This document shows positions 7,739-15,276 of a stretch of 32,533 nt of DNA, in pieces. Each line of letters opens with the position of its first letter. Position 1 is the first letter of the stretch. The position numbers and the translations under genes were made by a program. This stretch comes from an uncultured Alphaproteobacteria bacterium (GTDB lineage: Bacteria > Pseudomonadota > Alphaproteobacteria > HIMB59 > GCA-002718135): the NCBI GenBank assembly GCA_902591485.1, contig CACJAV010000013.1:1-32533 (forward strand), read 5' to 3'. The notes below the pieces were generated by a model. It was not told the origin of the DNA. It did not search any database and was given only the letters and a program-made list of their open reading frames with translations.

Positions 7739-9820
7739 TTAGTTGAACGCCAAATTTGTAACTTCTCTTCTAAAAGGAAGGTTATCTCCTATATCTTCGG
7801 CATCTAATTCTCTGGCATAGCGATGGCCGGCATATGTAGCCCAAGCAATTGGTCCTGGAGCATTTGCATCTCCAATTAACTTTACTGAAGTAATTCCAGC
7901 ATCAATCCATTCTGTTTTTTTCAAAAGGAGATCTTTGTACAATTGATCTTGAGGTTTACGTGATGCAACCATAACTAAATTATCTGTTTCAATTTCTTTT
8001 TCATTTTGCGTATATGTACAGTTGGAAATTAACTTTGAATTAGAAATTGCAACTAAACCTCTATTCAATTCAATCTCAACTCCCATTTCAATTAATCTTT
8101 TTTGAATTTCTGCTTGTTCCAACGTATTAATAGACCATTCTGAAACATAAGCACAGGGTGTTAATAAAGTAACATCACAACCTTTTTCTATTAATTTCTC
8201 TGCAATAACGCCACCCATATAATAATGATCATCATCATAAATAACAACTTTGCCTGTTGGTATTTTATCATTCATAATATCATCAGGTGTATATAAATTT
8301 ATTGAGTTATCATTTACAATTGGCACAACGTGTTGTCGTGAAACACCATCTGCTCTCCAAGTTGAACCTGTAGCTATACAAACATTTTCAAATCCAAATT
8401 CTAACACCTGATCAGCATTTAAAGATGACTCTAAGTAAGTTTCTACGTTAGGTTTTTGAGATAATTGATATTCTCTATAATCTGCAACTCTTCCCCAAGC
8501 AGAGAGTCCGGGTAATTTTCTCTCTTTTGCAACTCTGCCTCCTAAAATTTTAGAAGCCTCAGTAAGAGTAACATCATAACCTCTATTAGAACATGCCAAA
8601 GCAGCTTCTAAGCCTGCGGGACCGGATCCAATCACCAAAACTTTTGATGTCTTACCTTTAGGATCTATAATTTCTGGGTGCCATCCTTTACGCCATTCTT
8701 CCATAAAGGTAGGATTTTGGGTACACCTACTAATTGACATTGTCATATCACCGGTAATACAAATATTACACCCAATACATTCTCTAATATCTTGTATACG
8801 TCCTTCTTCAATTTTTTTTGGTAAAAAAGGATCAGCTATAGATGGTCTAGCACATCCTATAAAATCAAGTGTGCCTGATTTTATTTGTTTAACCATTACA
8901 TCAGGACTTGTAAATCGACCAACACCAACTATTGGTTTGGAAGTAAGTTTTCTGATTCCTGTGACAAGGTCAAATTGTGCTGCTTCTTCTTTAAAACGTG
9001 ATGGACCAGAACAATCTTCCCATGCACCGTGCGCTAAGTCCCATAGATCAGGCAAGTCCTGATGCATTTCAACAAAGTCTCTTACTTCTGAATTAGCAAA
9101 ACCAAGATCACCAATCATTTCATCTAATGATAAACGAAGAGTGATACCCATGGTATCGCCAACTTCATTTCTAACTTCCTCAACTACTTCTTTTACAAAT
9201 CTTGCCCTGTTTTCTAAACTTCCTCCATATTCATCTGTTCTCTGGTTAGTTGCTGTAGATAAAAAATGTTGAAAGATTCCAAACCCATGAGCACCGTACA
9301 AACAAATCAAATTAAAACCAGCAGTTCTAGATCTCTTAGCTGCATTAACAAACCAACGTCGAAGATTTTTTATATCTTCTTTATCAAGTGATCTTGCACT
9401 AACAGGATCATTGGTGAAAGTACGAATAGGCATGCCGGTGACAGCTAAAGGAACTTCTTTCGTGTACAAATTCGGACCATTGATTCCAGAATAAGCTAGT
9501 TGAATGCCGGCTAGAGCACCATATTCCTTCATTCTATCAGCCATTTTTGCGATCATCGGAATATCAGCATCATCCCACAATCGTAATTCAATAAAAGGTG
9601 TAATTTCTGAAGAGTGGTGCATTTCACATTGTTCTGTAAATATAACGCCCCATCCACCTTGGCTTTTTATTCCACGCATTTCCGCTGCAGCAGATGGATC
9701 TCTATAACCGCCACCGTTGCAATGAGGAACTTGATAGAAGCGATTTTTAGATTTGACTGGACCTATATCAACAGTATCAAATAAAATATCATAACGACTA
9801 TCACGGTCCATGTAATCCAT
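7739..9820 (-). CDS. Histamine-dehydrogenase-type amine dehydrogenase (FMN/[4Fe-4S]/ADP)
   Basis: This 693-residue protein belongs to the trimethylamine dehydrogenase (TMADH) family: an N-terminal old-yellow-enzyme barrel (about 10-340), an iron-sulfur site and C-terminal dinucleotide-binding folds (V-L-V-I-G-S-G-P-A-G at 394-403). Cys34 in Q-V-P-H-C matches the cysteine that covalently holds FMN in TMADH. Cys348, 351, 354 and 366 match its [4Fe-4S] ligands. Tyr175, His178 and Asp269 match its catalytic Tyr/His/Asp. The aromatic bowl that binds trimethylamine is not conserved: the positions carry Gln64, Trp267 and Asp358, the set I recall for Nocardioides histamine dehydrogenase (Gln65, Trp267, Asp358). 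The enzyme should oxidatively deaminate a primary amine or diamine and pass electrons to an ETF-like acceptor. It lies between a PuuC-like aldehyde dehydrogenase and potA, so a polyamine-derived amine is the favoured substrate. Its ATG is 1 nt after the preceding stop. Confidence 0.88.
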   Translation of the reverse strand: MDYMDRDSRYDILFDTVDIGPVKSKNRFYQVPHCNGGGYRDPSAAAEMRGIKSQGGWGVIFTEQCEMHHSSEITPFIELRLWDDADIPMIAKMADRMKEYGALAGIQLAYSGINGPNLYTKEVPLAVTGMPIRTFTNDPVSARSLDKEDIKNLRRWFVNAAKRSRTAGFNLICLYGAHGFGIFQHFLSTATNQRTDEYGGSLENRARFVKEVVEEVRNEVGDTMGITLRLSLDEMIGDLGFANSEVRDFVEMHQDLPDLWDLAHGAWEDCSGPSRFKEEAAQFDLVTGIRKLTSKPIVGVGRFTSPDVMVKQIKSGTLDFIGCARPSIADPFLPKKIEEGRIQDIRECIGCNICITGDMTMSISRCTQNPTFMEEWRKGWHPEIIDPKGKTSKVLVIGSGPAGLEAALACSNRGYDVTLTEASKILGGRVAKERKLPGLSAWGRVADYREYQLSQKPNVETYLESSLNADQVLEFGFENVCIATGSTWRADGVSRQHVVPIVNDNSINLYTPDDIMNDKIPTGKVVIYDDDHYYMGGVIAEKLIEKGCDVTLLTPCAYVSEWSINTLEQAEIQKRLIEMGVEIELNRGLVAISNSKLISNCTYTQNEKEIETDNLVMVASRKPQDQLYKDLLLKKTEWIDAGITSVKLIGDANAPGPIAWATYAGHRYARELDAEDIGDNLPFRREVTNLAFN

Positions 9821-9821
9821 A

Positions 9822-11318
9822 TTAAGCTTTATATTTAATCCACCTTGTTTTTAAAGATGTATATTTATTAAAAGAATGCAGTGATAAATCTTTGCCATAA
9901 CCAGATTGTTTAACACCCCCAAATGGAGTGACAGTATTTAATGCATCCACAGTGTTAACAGAAACTGTTCCAGCATGTAAATGATCAGAAACTCTAAGAG
10001 CGCGTGATAAATCATCAGTCCAAACTGATGCTGCCAAACCATACTCACTGTCATTAGCTATTGATAATGCTTCTTCTTCTGTATCAAATGGAATGACAGA
10101 TAAAACAGGTCCGAATATTTCTTCTTTAGCAATTACATCATTGGCATTTACATTATTAAAAATTGTTGGTTGCACATAACATCCTTTTCCATTAACTTTA
10201 ATTTGCTCCCCGCCAATTATTAAATCGGCGCTTTGTTTTCCTTTTTCAATATAAGATACAATTCTTTTTGTTTGTTCTTCATTAACAATTGCTCCCATTT
10301 TAGAGTCAGGATGAAGAGGATGCCCTGGTTGCGTATCTTTTGCAATTGTTGATAAGCGCTCTACAAATTCATTTTGAACACTTCTCTCAACTAGTAATCT
10401 TGAATTGGCAGAGCAGACTTCTCCTTGATTAAAAAAAATTCCAAAGGCTGCCATGTTTATTGCTGACTCTAAATCATTACAATCTGCAAATATAAGGTTG
10501 GGACTTTTGCCACCTGTCTCTAGCCACACCTGCTTCATGTTAGATTGACCAGCATACTGCTGAAATAATTTTCCAACAGCTGTTGATCCTGTAAAAGCTA
10601 TGCAATCTACATCTTGATGAAGGCCAAGCGCTTTACCAGCAGTCTCACCAAATCCAGGAACAACATTAAAGACTCCTTCTGGTACACCAGCTTCAATCGC
10701 AAGTTCTGCTAATCGCAGAGCTGATAAAGGCGATTGTTCAGCTGGTTTTAAAACTAGAGAATTTCCAGCTGCAAGCGCAGCAGATGCTTTCCATGTCGCC
10801 ATATCAAGGGGAAAATTCCATGGCACTACAGCTCCTACAACTCCAAGAGGTTCTCTCGTTACCATTGCTAAATCACCTGGTCCTGTTGGGGCAATTTCAT
10901 CATACATTTTATCAATAGCCTCTGCATGCCATTGAAAAAATGCTGCTGAACCTGGAGCGTCTATGGTTACCGCATCAGTTATAAGTTTACCCATATCCAA
11001 ACTATCGAGCAGGGCAAACTCTTCTAGATTTTCTCTGATTAAATGAGCTAATTTAAGTAATACAGCTTTTCTCTCAGCTGGAGGCATTTTAGACCAACTA
11101 CCTTTTTGAAAAGATTTTCTAGCTATTTCAACTGCAAAATCTACATCTTCTTGACCACACTCTGCAACAGAGGTTAAAACTTCATCTGTAGCAGGATTGA
11201 TTGAGTCGAAAGTTTTACCTGATTTAGCATCTACAAATTTTCCATTAATAAATGCTTTATTCCTAAAACTAATTTTGCTTGCAATTTTCTTCCACTCTTC
11301 AAAACTATAATTAGTCAT
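9822..11318 (-). CDS. puuC: Aldehyde dehydrogenase, PuuC-like aminoaldehyde type
   Basis: This is an NAD(P)-dependent aldehyde dehydrogenase of 498 residues. Catalytic Cys302 (N-Q-G-E-V-C-S), general base Glu267 (W-L-E-T-G-G-K) and oxyanion Asn168 (V-P-W-N-F-P-L) are present. The N-terminal part (F-I-N-G-K-F, A-E-A-I-D-K-M-Y-D-E) and the ending (L-H-S-F-N-K-Y-T-S-L-K-T-x-W-I) resemble E. coli PuuC, which oxidises gamma-glutamyl-aminobutyraldehyde and 3-aminopropanal. A TTG two codons upstream (11324) extends the frame, but the ATG at 11318 has AGGAG at a proper 8-nt distance and is preferred. Directly upstream of the amine dehydrogenase, it would take the aldehyde that enzyme releases. The symbol reflects resemblance; betaine-aldehyde or other aminoaldehydes are possible substrates. 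Confidence 0.88.
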   Translation of the reverse strand: MTNYSFEEWKKIASKISFRNKAFINGKFVDAKSGKTFDSINPATDEVLTSVAECGQEDVDFAVEIARKSFQKGSWSKMPPAERKAVLLKLAHLIRENLEEFALLDSLDMGKLITDAVTIDAPGSAAFFQWHAEAIDKMYDEIAPTGPGDLAMVTREPLGVVGAVVPWNFPLDMATWKASAALAAGNSLVLKPAEQSPLSALRLAELAIEAGVPEGVFNVVPGFGETAGKALGLHQDVDCIAFTGSTAVGKLFQQYAGQSNMKQVWLETGGKSPNLIFADCNDLESAINMAAFGIFFNQGEVCSANSRLLVERSVQNEFVERLSTIAKDTQPGHPLHPDSKMGAIVNEEQTKRIVSYIEKGKQSADLIIGGEQIKVNGKGCYVQPTIFNNVNANDVIAKEEIFGPVLSVIPFDTEEEALSIANDSEYGLAASVWTDDLSRALRVSDHLHAGTVSVNTVDALNTVTPFGGVKQSGYGKDLSLHSFNKYTSLKTRWIKYKA

Positions 11319-11329
11319 ATACAAAACTC

Positions 11330-12004
11330 CTATTCATCTCCTGGTACACCATATGAAGGAGCTTTTGTTGGGTCAAGTCCTCTTTGTAAATAATCATTTA
11401 CTTGTGGTTTATAAATTTTCCAAATTTCAGAGAGTTTAGTTATTGGACATTCTTCTGTCCAATCACATCTCAAATCAATTATAGGCCATGGAACTTGATG
11501 ACTTATTTTTATTCCTGCTGAATGAATAGGTCCTGCCTCGCCACCAGCATCAAGCCCACCTTTTAATCCTGCCAACATTCTATCAGCTAAATGACCTTTG
11601 GTTTTTTCAAATACTGATATTATTGATTTAGTAACTTCTTTGTTTGCTAATAAGTTTCCAGCGGAAATGACATTATCACCAATAGCTTCACTCCAAATAC
11701 CAAGAGAATTGTTTCCTGAATGGATTGCTGTTTCTCCTTTTGAGTCAATTATTAATACCTGTCTATATTCTAAGTGATGATTTGTTGATTTTATTTTTTC
11801 TATAGCTTGTGTTGATGATAAGCCTGTTTCAAGAAAATCAAGAGATTTGTTTCCTAATGATGGATCTGTTACATTTTGAGTTGAGACGGCTCCAACATTA
11901 GCTCTTGTATAAGAGCATCTAGCAGCAACCGCTGGAGATGAAGATGTAACTGCTGTTCCTAGCATGCCAGTTTGTTTACATCTTGCAACTAATGAGAAAG
12001 TCAT
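11330..12004 (-). CDS. DUF1028 family protein (Ntn-hydrolase-like)
   Basis: This 224-residue protein begins T-F-S-L-V-A-R-C and continues G-M-L-G-T-A-V-T-S-S-S-P-A-V, the start of the DUF1028 family, which is related to Ntn (N-terminal nucleophile) hydrolases. Thr2 or Ser4 could be exposed after Met removal, but an autocatalytic nucleophile is unproven. Further conserved-looking segments are A-G-N-L-L-A-N, R-M-L-A-G-L-K-G-G-L-D-A-G-G-E and P-W-P-I-I-D-L-R. There is no extra peptidoglycan-binding domain, which some members have. Its ATG overlaps the Rid gene stop by ATGA, and the aldehyde dehydrogenase follows after 11 nt. The biochemical role is unknown; genomic context suggests hydrolysis of an amide or lactam intermediate, which is speculation. 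Confidence 0.85.
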   Translation of the reverse strand: MTFSLVARCKQTGMLGTAVTSSSPAVAARCSYTRANVGAVSTQNVTDPSLGNKSLDFLETGLSSTQAIEKIKSTNHHLEYRQVLIIDSKGETAIHSGNNSLGIWSEAIGDNVISAGNLLANKEVTKSIISVFEKTKGHLADRMLAGLKGGLDAGGEAGPIHSAGIKISHQVPWPIIDLRCDWTEECPITKLSEIWKIYKPQVNDYLQRGLDPTKAPSYGVPGDE

Positions 12005-12417
12005 TCTGATATTACAGCAGTTGCATCAATTTCAACTAACCACTCAGGTCTAGCAAGTGCACATACAACTAATCCAGTTGAAACAGGATAGATGCCTTTT
12101 GTGTATTGACCAATAGTTCTGTAAACAGCTTCTCTGTTTTTTATATCAGTAATATAGACAACTATTTTTACTAAGTGTTTCATTTCTCCACCAGCTTCTT
12201 CAATAAGTTGCTTTATATTTTGCATCACCTTATGCGTTTGTTCAGCAGCATCGTTACTATCTAAATTTACAGCATCATCCAAATTTTGTGGACATTGACC
12301 TCTCAGCCAAATTGTTTTTCCACCTTCAGTGACAACAGCTTGGCACAAATCATTATCTAAATTTTGCTCTGGATAGGTATCTTTAGTATTAAACTTTCTA
12401 ATTCTTTTGTGTGTCAT
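12001..12417 (-). CDS. Rid (YjgF/YER057c/UK114) family protein, non-archetypal
   Basis: This 138-residue single-domain Rid protein is recognisable from L-R-G-Q-C-P, Q-T-H-K-V-M-Q-N-I-K-Q-L-I-E-E-A-G-G and the closing V-E-I-D-A-T-A-V. Archetypal RidA enzymes that hydrolyse reactive enamine/imine intermediates have an essential arginine after the P-A motif near position 105. The aligned position here is Ser113 (Y-P-V-S-T-G), so canonical imine deaminase activity is doubtful and a Rid4-7-type member is likely. These subfamilies often lie in catabolic operons beside oxidoreductases and hydrolases, as here. It overlaps the DUF1028 gene by 4 nt (ATGA) and follows the flavoprotein gene after 27 nt. 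Confidence 0.87.
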   Translation of the reverse strand: MTHKRIRKFNTKDTYPEQNLDNDLCQAVVTEGGKTIWLRGQCPQNLDDAVNLDSNDAAEQTHKVMQNIKQLIEEAGGEMKHLVKIVVYITDIKNREAVYRTIGQYTKGIYPVSTGLVVCALARPEWLVEIDATAVISE

Positions 12418-12444
12418 AATGTTATTGAATACTACACCTTTTAT

Positions 12445-13662
12445 TTACCTATTAGCAATATGTTCAACTACATATTTTGCATCTTTCCATACACCCCAAA
12501 TAAAAGAAGAACCGCGCATCGATAACCAGGGCAGGCCTAGAAAGTAAATTCCGGGAATTTTAGCTACGCCATTTTGATGAATAGGTTTACCATCATCATC
12601 AATGACATCAATTTTCATCCAATTGAAATCATGTTTATAGCCTGTAGCCCAAATAACTGATGTGATACCTAATTGTTGAATATTTAATTCTGAAATTGGT
12701 TTTGTAATGCACGAATGATCAGAAAGGAAATTTCTTGCTTGTGGTTCTTCAGGAAAAGAGAGATTATTTTTTTTTATATATTCATCTGCTTCATCTAATA
12801 AATCTAAATAGTTTTTATCTCCATTTTCTATATTCGTTTTTAAATCATCTTCAAAATATAATTTTCCATTCTCATATTTTTTAGTCATGCCTAACAAAGT
12901 AATTCCACTATGAGCAAATTTTCTAAAATCAATTGTCTTACCACCATCATATCCACTAACTGCAATCGTTACATGTTGTGTTCCAGGTTTTGGAGTTTTT
13001 GCTTCCCACTTTCCTAAGACGCCAAGCCACCATACATTATCCTTACCTCTGTATCTTCTTGGAGGTCTATCATGAGGACCGATAGAAAAATAAACTTCTT
13101 TGTTTGCTCTATTTAATTCTTCAGCTATTTGAGACCCTGATGAACCTGAACCAACTACTAAGACAGCACCTTTTTTAAGTTGTTCTGGATTTTTATAAAA
13201 TTGAGAGTGCAACTGTTCAAGATGTGGATGATCAGGAATAATATTTGGAATGACTGGTACTTGAAATGCTCCTGTAGCGACAATTACATTTATAGCTTCA
13301 TATTCTCCATCAGAGGTTTTAATAAAAAAATTATTTTTACTGTCATTTGTAACTTCAATTACATTTATATTTTCAATAACAGGTGCATTAATTTTTTTTG
13401 CAAATTCTTCAAAATATTCAACTACTCTTTCTTTGGAAACAAAACTGTCTTGATTTGATTCACTGAATTCCAAAGTGGGAAATCTATCATGCCAAGCAGG
13501 TCCATTTGCCACTAGCGAATCCCAGCGCGATGTTCGCCAACGCTCAACAATTCTATCTTTTTCCAATATCAGATGATCAATATTATGATTAGATAAATGC
13601 TCGCTTGCTGCCAAACCAGCCTGACCTGCACCAATAACTAACGTGTTTATTTTTTTGACCAT
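12445..13662 (-). CDS. Flavin-containing monooxygenase-like FAD/NAD(P) oxidoreductase
   Basis: This 405-residue flavoprotein has two dinucleotide folds: an FAD site near the N-terminus (V-I-G-A-G-Q-A-G) and an NAD(P) site near the middle (V-V-G-S-G-S-S-G-S-Q-I-A). A late I-W-A-T-G-Y-K-H-D-F motif is typical of FMO/CzcO-like enzymes. Pro-rich W-H-D-R-F-P and R-P-P-R-R-Y-R-G segments fit the group often mislabelled as involved in K+ transport. The longest frame starts at a TTG at 13728 and would add 22 residues of low-complexity hydrophobic sequence; the ATG at 13662, right before the FAD fold, is preferred although no Shine-Dalgarno is visible. It is the first gene of the minus-strand amine cluster. 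N-oxygenation or oxidation of an amine is plausible from context, but the substrate is unknown. Confidence 0.82.
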   Translation of the reverse strand: MVKKINTLVIGAGQAGLAASEHLSNHNIDHLILEKDRIVERWRTSRWDSLVANGPAWHDRFPTLEFSESNQDSFVSKERVVEYFEEFAKKINAPVIENINVIEVTNDSKNNFFIKTSDGEYEAINVIVATGAFQVPVIPNIIPDHPHLEQLHSQFYKNPEQLKKGAVLVVGSGSSGSQIAEELNRANKEVYFSIGPHDRPPRRYRGKDNVWWLGVLGKWEAKTPKPGTQHVTIAVSGYDGGKTIDFRKFAHSGITLLGMTKKYENGKLYFEDDLKTNIENGDKNYLDLLDEADEYIKKNNLSFPEEPQARNFLSDHSCITKPISELNIQQLGITSVIWATGYKHDFNWMKIDVIDDDGKPIHQNGVAKIPGIYFLGLPWLSMRGSSFIWGVWKDAKYVVEHIANR

Positions 13663-13798
13663 ATAAAAATTAGTTAAAAATTTAAATAATTGAAAAAAAA
13701 GAGAACCAAAAAAATTAAGGTTTTTCAAGTAAAATAAAAAAAATATAACTTATTTGAAAAAATTATTTACTATTAGAAATTCTATCTAAGGAGGAACT
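13663..13798. promoter_or_regulatory. Divergent AT-rich promoter region
   Basis: This 136-base gap separates two divergent genes, the flavoprotein heading the amine cluster (minus) and the 23-residue microprotein (plus), so it must hold at least one promoter in each direction unless transcription enters from outside. It is nearly all A/T. On the minus strand a TTGGTT-17 nt-TTTAAA pair lies just upstream of the flavoprotein start but is a weak match. On the plus side the only clear signal is TAAGGAGG (13787-13794), an excellent ribosome-binding site for the microprotein. Confidence 0.35.
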
Positions 13799-13870
13799 AT
13801 GAATAATAAATGGACTTGGATTGTAGCAGCAGTAGTTGTTATCGTAATACTATATTTTGTGTTCTCTTAA
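13799..13870 (+). CDS. 23-residue single-span membrane microprotein
   Basis: A complete 24-codon frame (ATG to TAA) follows a near-perfect Shine-Dalgarno, AAGGAGG, with 4-5 nt spacing. The product has a short polar, Trp-containing head (M-N-N-K-W-T-W) and a hydrophobic run rich in Val, Ile and Ala (about residues 8-22), ending F-V-F-S. It is long enough for one membrane helix and has a Lys on what should be the cytoplasmic side. A strong hairpin terminator lies 10 nt after the stop, so it looks like a monocistronic gene with its own complete signals. I do not recognise a family. It may be a small subunit or modulator of a membrane complex. The evidence is the ribosome-binding site, terminator and coherent hydrophobicity; homologues could not be checked. 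Confidence 0.7.
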   Translation: MNNKWTWIVAAVVVIVILYFVFS

Positions 13871-13880
13871 AAAACTTTAA

Positions 13881-13906
13881 CCTCTCTCTGATAAGTCAGA
13901 GAGAGG
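13881..13906 (+). terminator. Strong hairpin terminator, probably bidirectional
   Basis: CCTCTCTCTGA (13881-13891) and TCAGAGAGAGG (13896-13906) pair perfectly over 11 bp with a 4-nt loop (TAAG). TATTTTAAT follows on the plus strand and GTTAAAGTTTT on the minus strand. It ends the microprotein gene and, on the other strand, the CIA30-domain gene whose stop is only 13 nt away. It is the most GC-rich hairpin I see in the window. Confidence 0.92.
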
Positions 13907-13918
13907 TATTTTAATAAA

Positions 13919-14470
13919 CTAAAAATAAAAAATAATTTCTGCGACTGAAACATCAGAAATAAAGTCTCTACCGTAAGCTACGATACCAAATGTCTGGATA
14001 TCATTTCCATCAAGAGCATTATTAGAAAATCTATGCTTGAATTTTGTGAATGGTAAATCTACTATTTCCCATTCCTCATTTGCAATAAAAGTAGCATAAT
14101 AGAAATCACTGTAGGATCTAGTTTCGCTTGTGCGAATAAATATATGATAAGTTTCACCATTTCCCTTAGTGTTGAGGCGAACACCTTTGAGCTTTTTTTC
14201 AATATTATTTATATTTACAAAAGACAATGTAGAACGCAATTGTATAAATCCTCCATTGTTTTTAGTGCTTACATTCCCCATAAGTCTCGCAAATACAGTG
14301 TCTTGATCTTGATCAAGAAAAGCCTGGCCATCTGAGATACCTCCCATTGTTCTGTCACTTATATATCCCCAATGTTTAGCGTTTTCTGAATTAAAAGGAA
14401 TTCTAATCTCTTCAGCCATTGAGTTTATGGTTACAAAATTCATTAAAATTATTAAAACAATTAATCTCAT
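13919..14470 (-). CDS. CIA30-domain protein with N-terminal signal
   Basis: This 183-residue protein matches the CIA30 family (complex I intermediate-associated protein 30; a galactose-binding-like beta fold). Family landmarks are W-G-Y-I-S-D-R-T-M-G-G-I-S-D-G, then G-N-V-S-x-x-N-N-G-G-F-I-Q-L-R and Y-H-I-F-I-R-T-S. Residues 1-19 look like a signal peptide or membrane anchor (M-R-L-I-V-L-I-I-L-M, then S-M-A-E-E), so the protein is probably periplasmic rather than a cytoplasmic complex I factor. Function in bacteria is not established. It ends beside a shared terminator, and a 129-base AT-rich gap lies upstream, containing a perfect TAAAATAAATTTATTTTA palindrome near 14580-14600. Confidence 0.8.
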   Translation of the reverse strand: MRLIVLIILMNFVTINSMAEEIRIPFNSENAKHWGYISDRTMGGISDGQAFLDQDQDTVFARLMGNVSTKNNGGFIQLRSTLSFVNINNIEKKLKGVRLNTKGNGETYHIFIRTSETRSYSDFYYATFIANEEWEIVDLPFTKFKHRFSNNALDGNDIQTFGIVAYGRDFISDVSVAEIIFYF

Positions 14471-14599
14471 ACTTATGAAATAGTAATCATATGGGGTACT
14501 TTCAACAATAATGGTTTAAGTAAATCGTATCGTTTGAACTACAGACAAGACGCAGAAAATAAAAGGTATTAATTTATAATAAAATAAATTTATTTTATT

Positions 14600-15064
14600 T
14601 TACTCATTTTTAATTGCGCTTTGTAATGAGACATTATTATCATCACTTTGTTTTTTTTCTTTTTTAATTGGCTGAATTTTATCAGACATTTTTATATCTC
14701 CACTAAGTTTTCCGCCAAGCTTTATTTGCATTTTTTGATATTCAATTGTTCCTGTTGCAACACCCTCTTCTTGAATTGTTAGTGTGCCTGAAGCTTTAAG
14801 ATCACCATCAAAAGTACCCCAAATATCAGCATTATGAGTTTCTATATTCCCTTTGCAGTTACCAGTATTGCCAATTACAAGATTATCTGTTTTCATCGTT
14901 ACATCAGCCTCACCATCAATTTGCACCTCGTCTGCTTTTTTAATTTCACCTGTAATTGAAACGCCATTACCTATAACAACCTTGGCAGTACCTTTAGCAG
15001 GTCTAAATACATCACTTAATCCTTTTTCATCATTTGAAGTATCATCTTTTTTCTTGTCAAACAT
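14600..15064 (-). CDS. Bactofilin family cytoskeletal protein
   Basis: This 154-residue protein is a bactofilin, a polymer-forming beta-helical cytoskeletal protein that scaffolds cell-shape or wall enzymes near the membrane. The central region (about 30-125) shows the repetitive V-I-G-x-G-V-x-I-x-G-E-I / V-Q-I-D-G-E-A / L-V-I-G-N-T-G-x-x-x-G-N-I pattern, flanked by short disordered Lys/Asp-rich tails. The longest frame uses a TTG at 15079; the ATG at 15064 has GGGGGA just upstream with about 4-nt spacing and opens M-F-D-K-K-K, so it is preferred. No peptidase partner is adjacent. The region upstream (15065-15276) is AT-rich, with no gene or clear motif. Confidence 0.88.
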   Translation of the reverse strand: MFDKKKDDTSNDEKGLSDVFRPAKGTAKVVIGNGVSITGEIKKADEVQIDGEADVTMKTDNLVIGNTGNCKGNIETHNADIWGTFDGDLKASGTLTIQEEGVATGTIEYQKMQIKLGGKLSGDIKMSDKIQPIKKEKKQSDDNNVSLQSAIKNE

Positions 15065-15276
15065 GCTGTCCCCCAACAATTTTTATTATACAGATATATC
15101 ACTGCAGAAGTTTTGATTGAGTAGGTTACTACAACTACTATAAATTTTTAAATATTTTGTTCCAAAAGGTTTTGGTTGTCAATAAATTATTATAATTTGT
15201 TAGTATATTTGGGCAAAAATGTATAAAAATTTAATCACTAAAATCTTTAAGGTAAATATAAACGCTTTTCAATTAA

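Noticed and set aside
7739-9820. Annotation as trimethylamine or dimethylamine dehydrogenase
   Set aside because: The methylammonium-binding aromatic bowl is replaced at two of three positions, including an Asp for Trp355.
13180-13458. 92-residue plus-strand frame opposite the flavoprotein
   Set aside because: Phe/Ile/Asn-rich translation typical of reversed AT-rich coding sequence; no ribosome-binding site.
14570-14605. TAAAATAAATTTATTTTA palindrome as a terminator for the bactofilin gene
   Set aside because: Pure A/T with no loop; the stem would be too weak to act as an intrinsic terminator.
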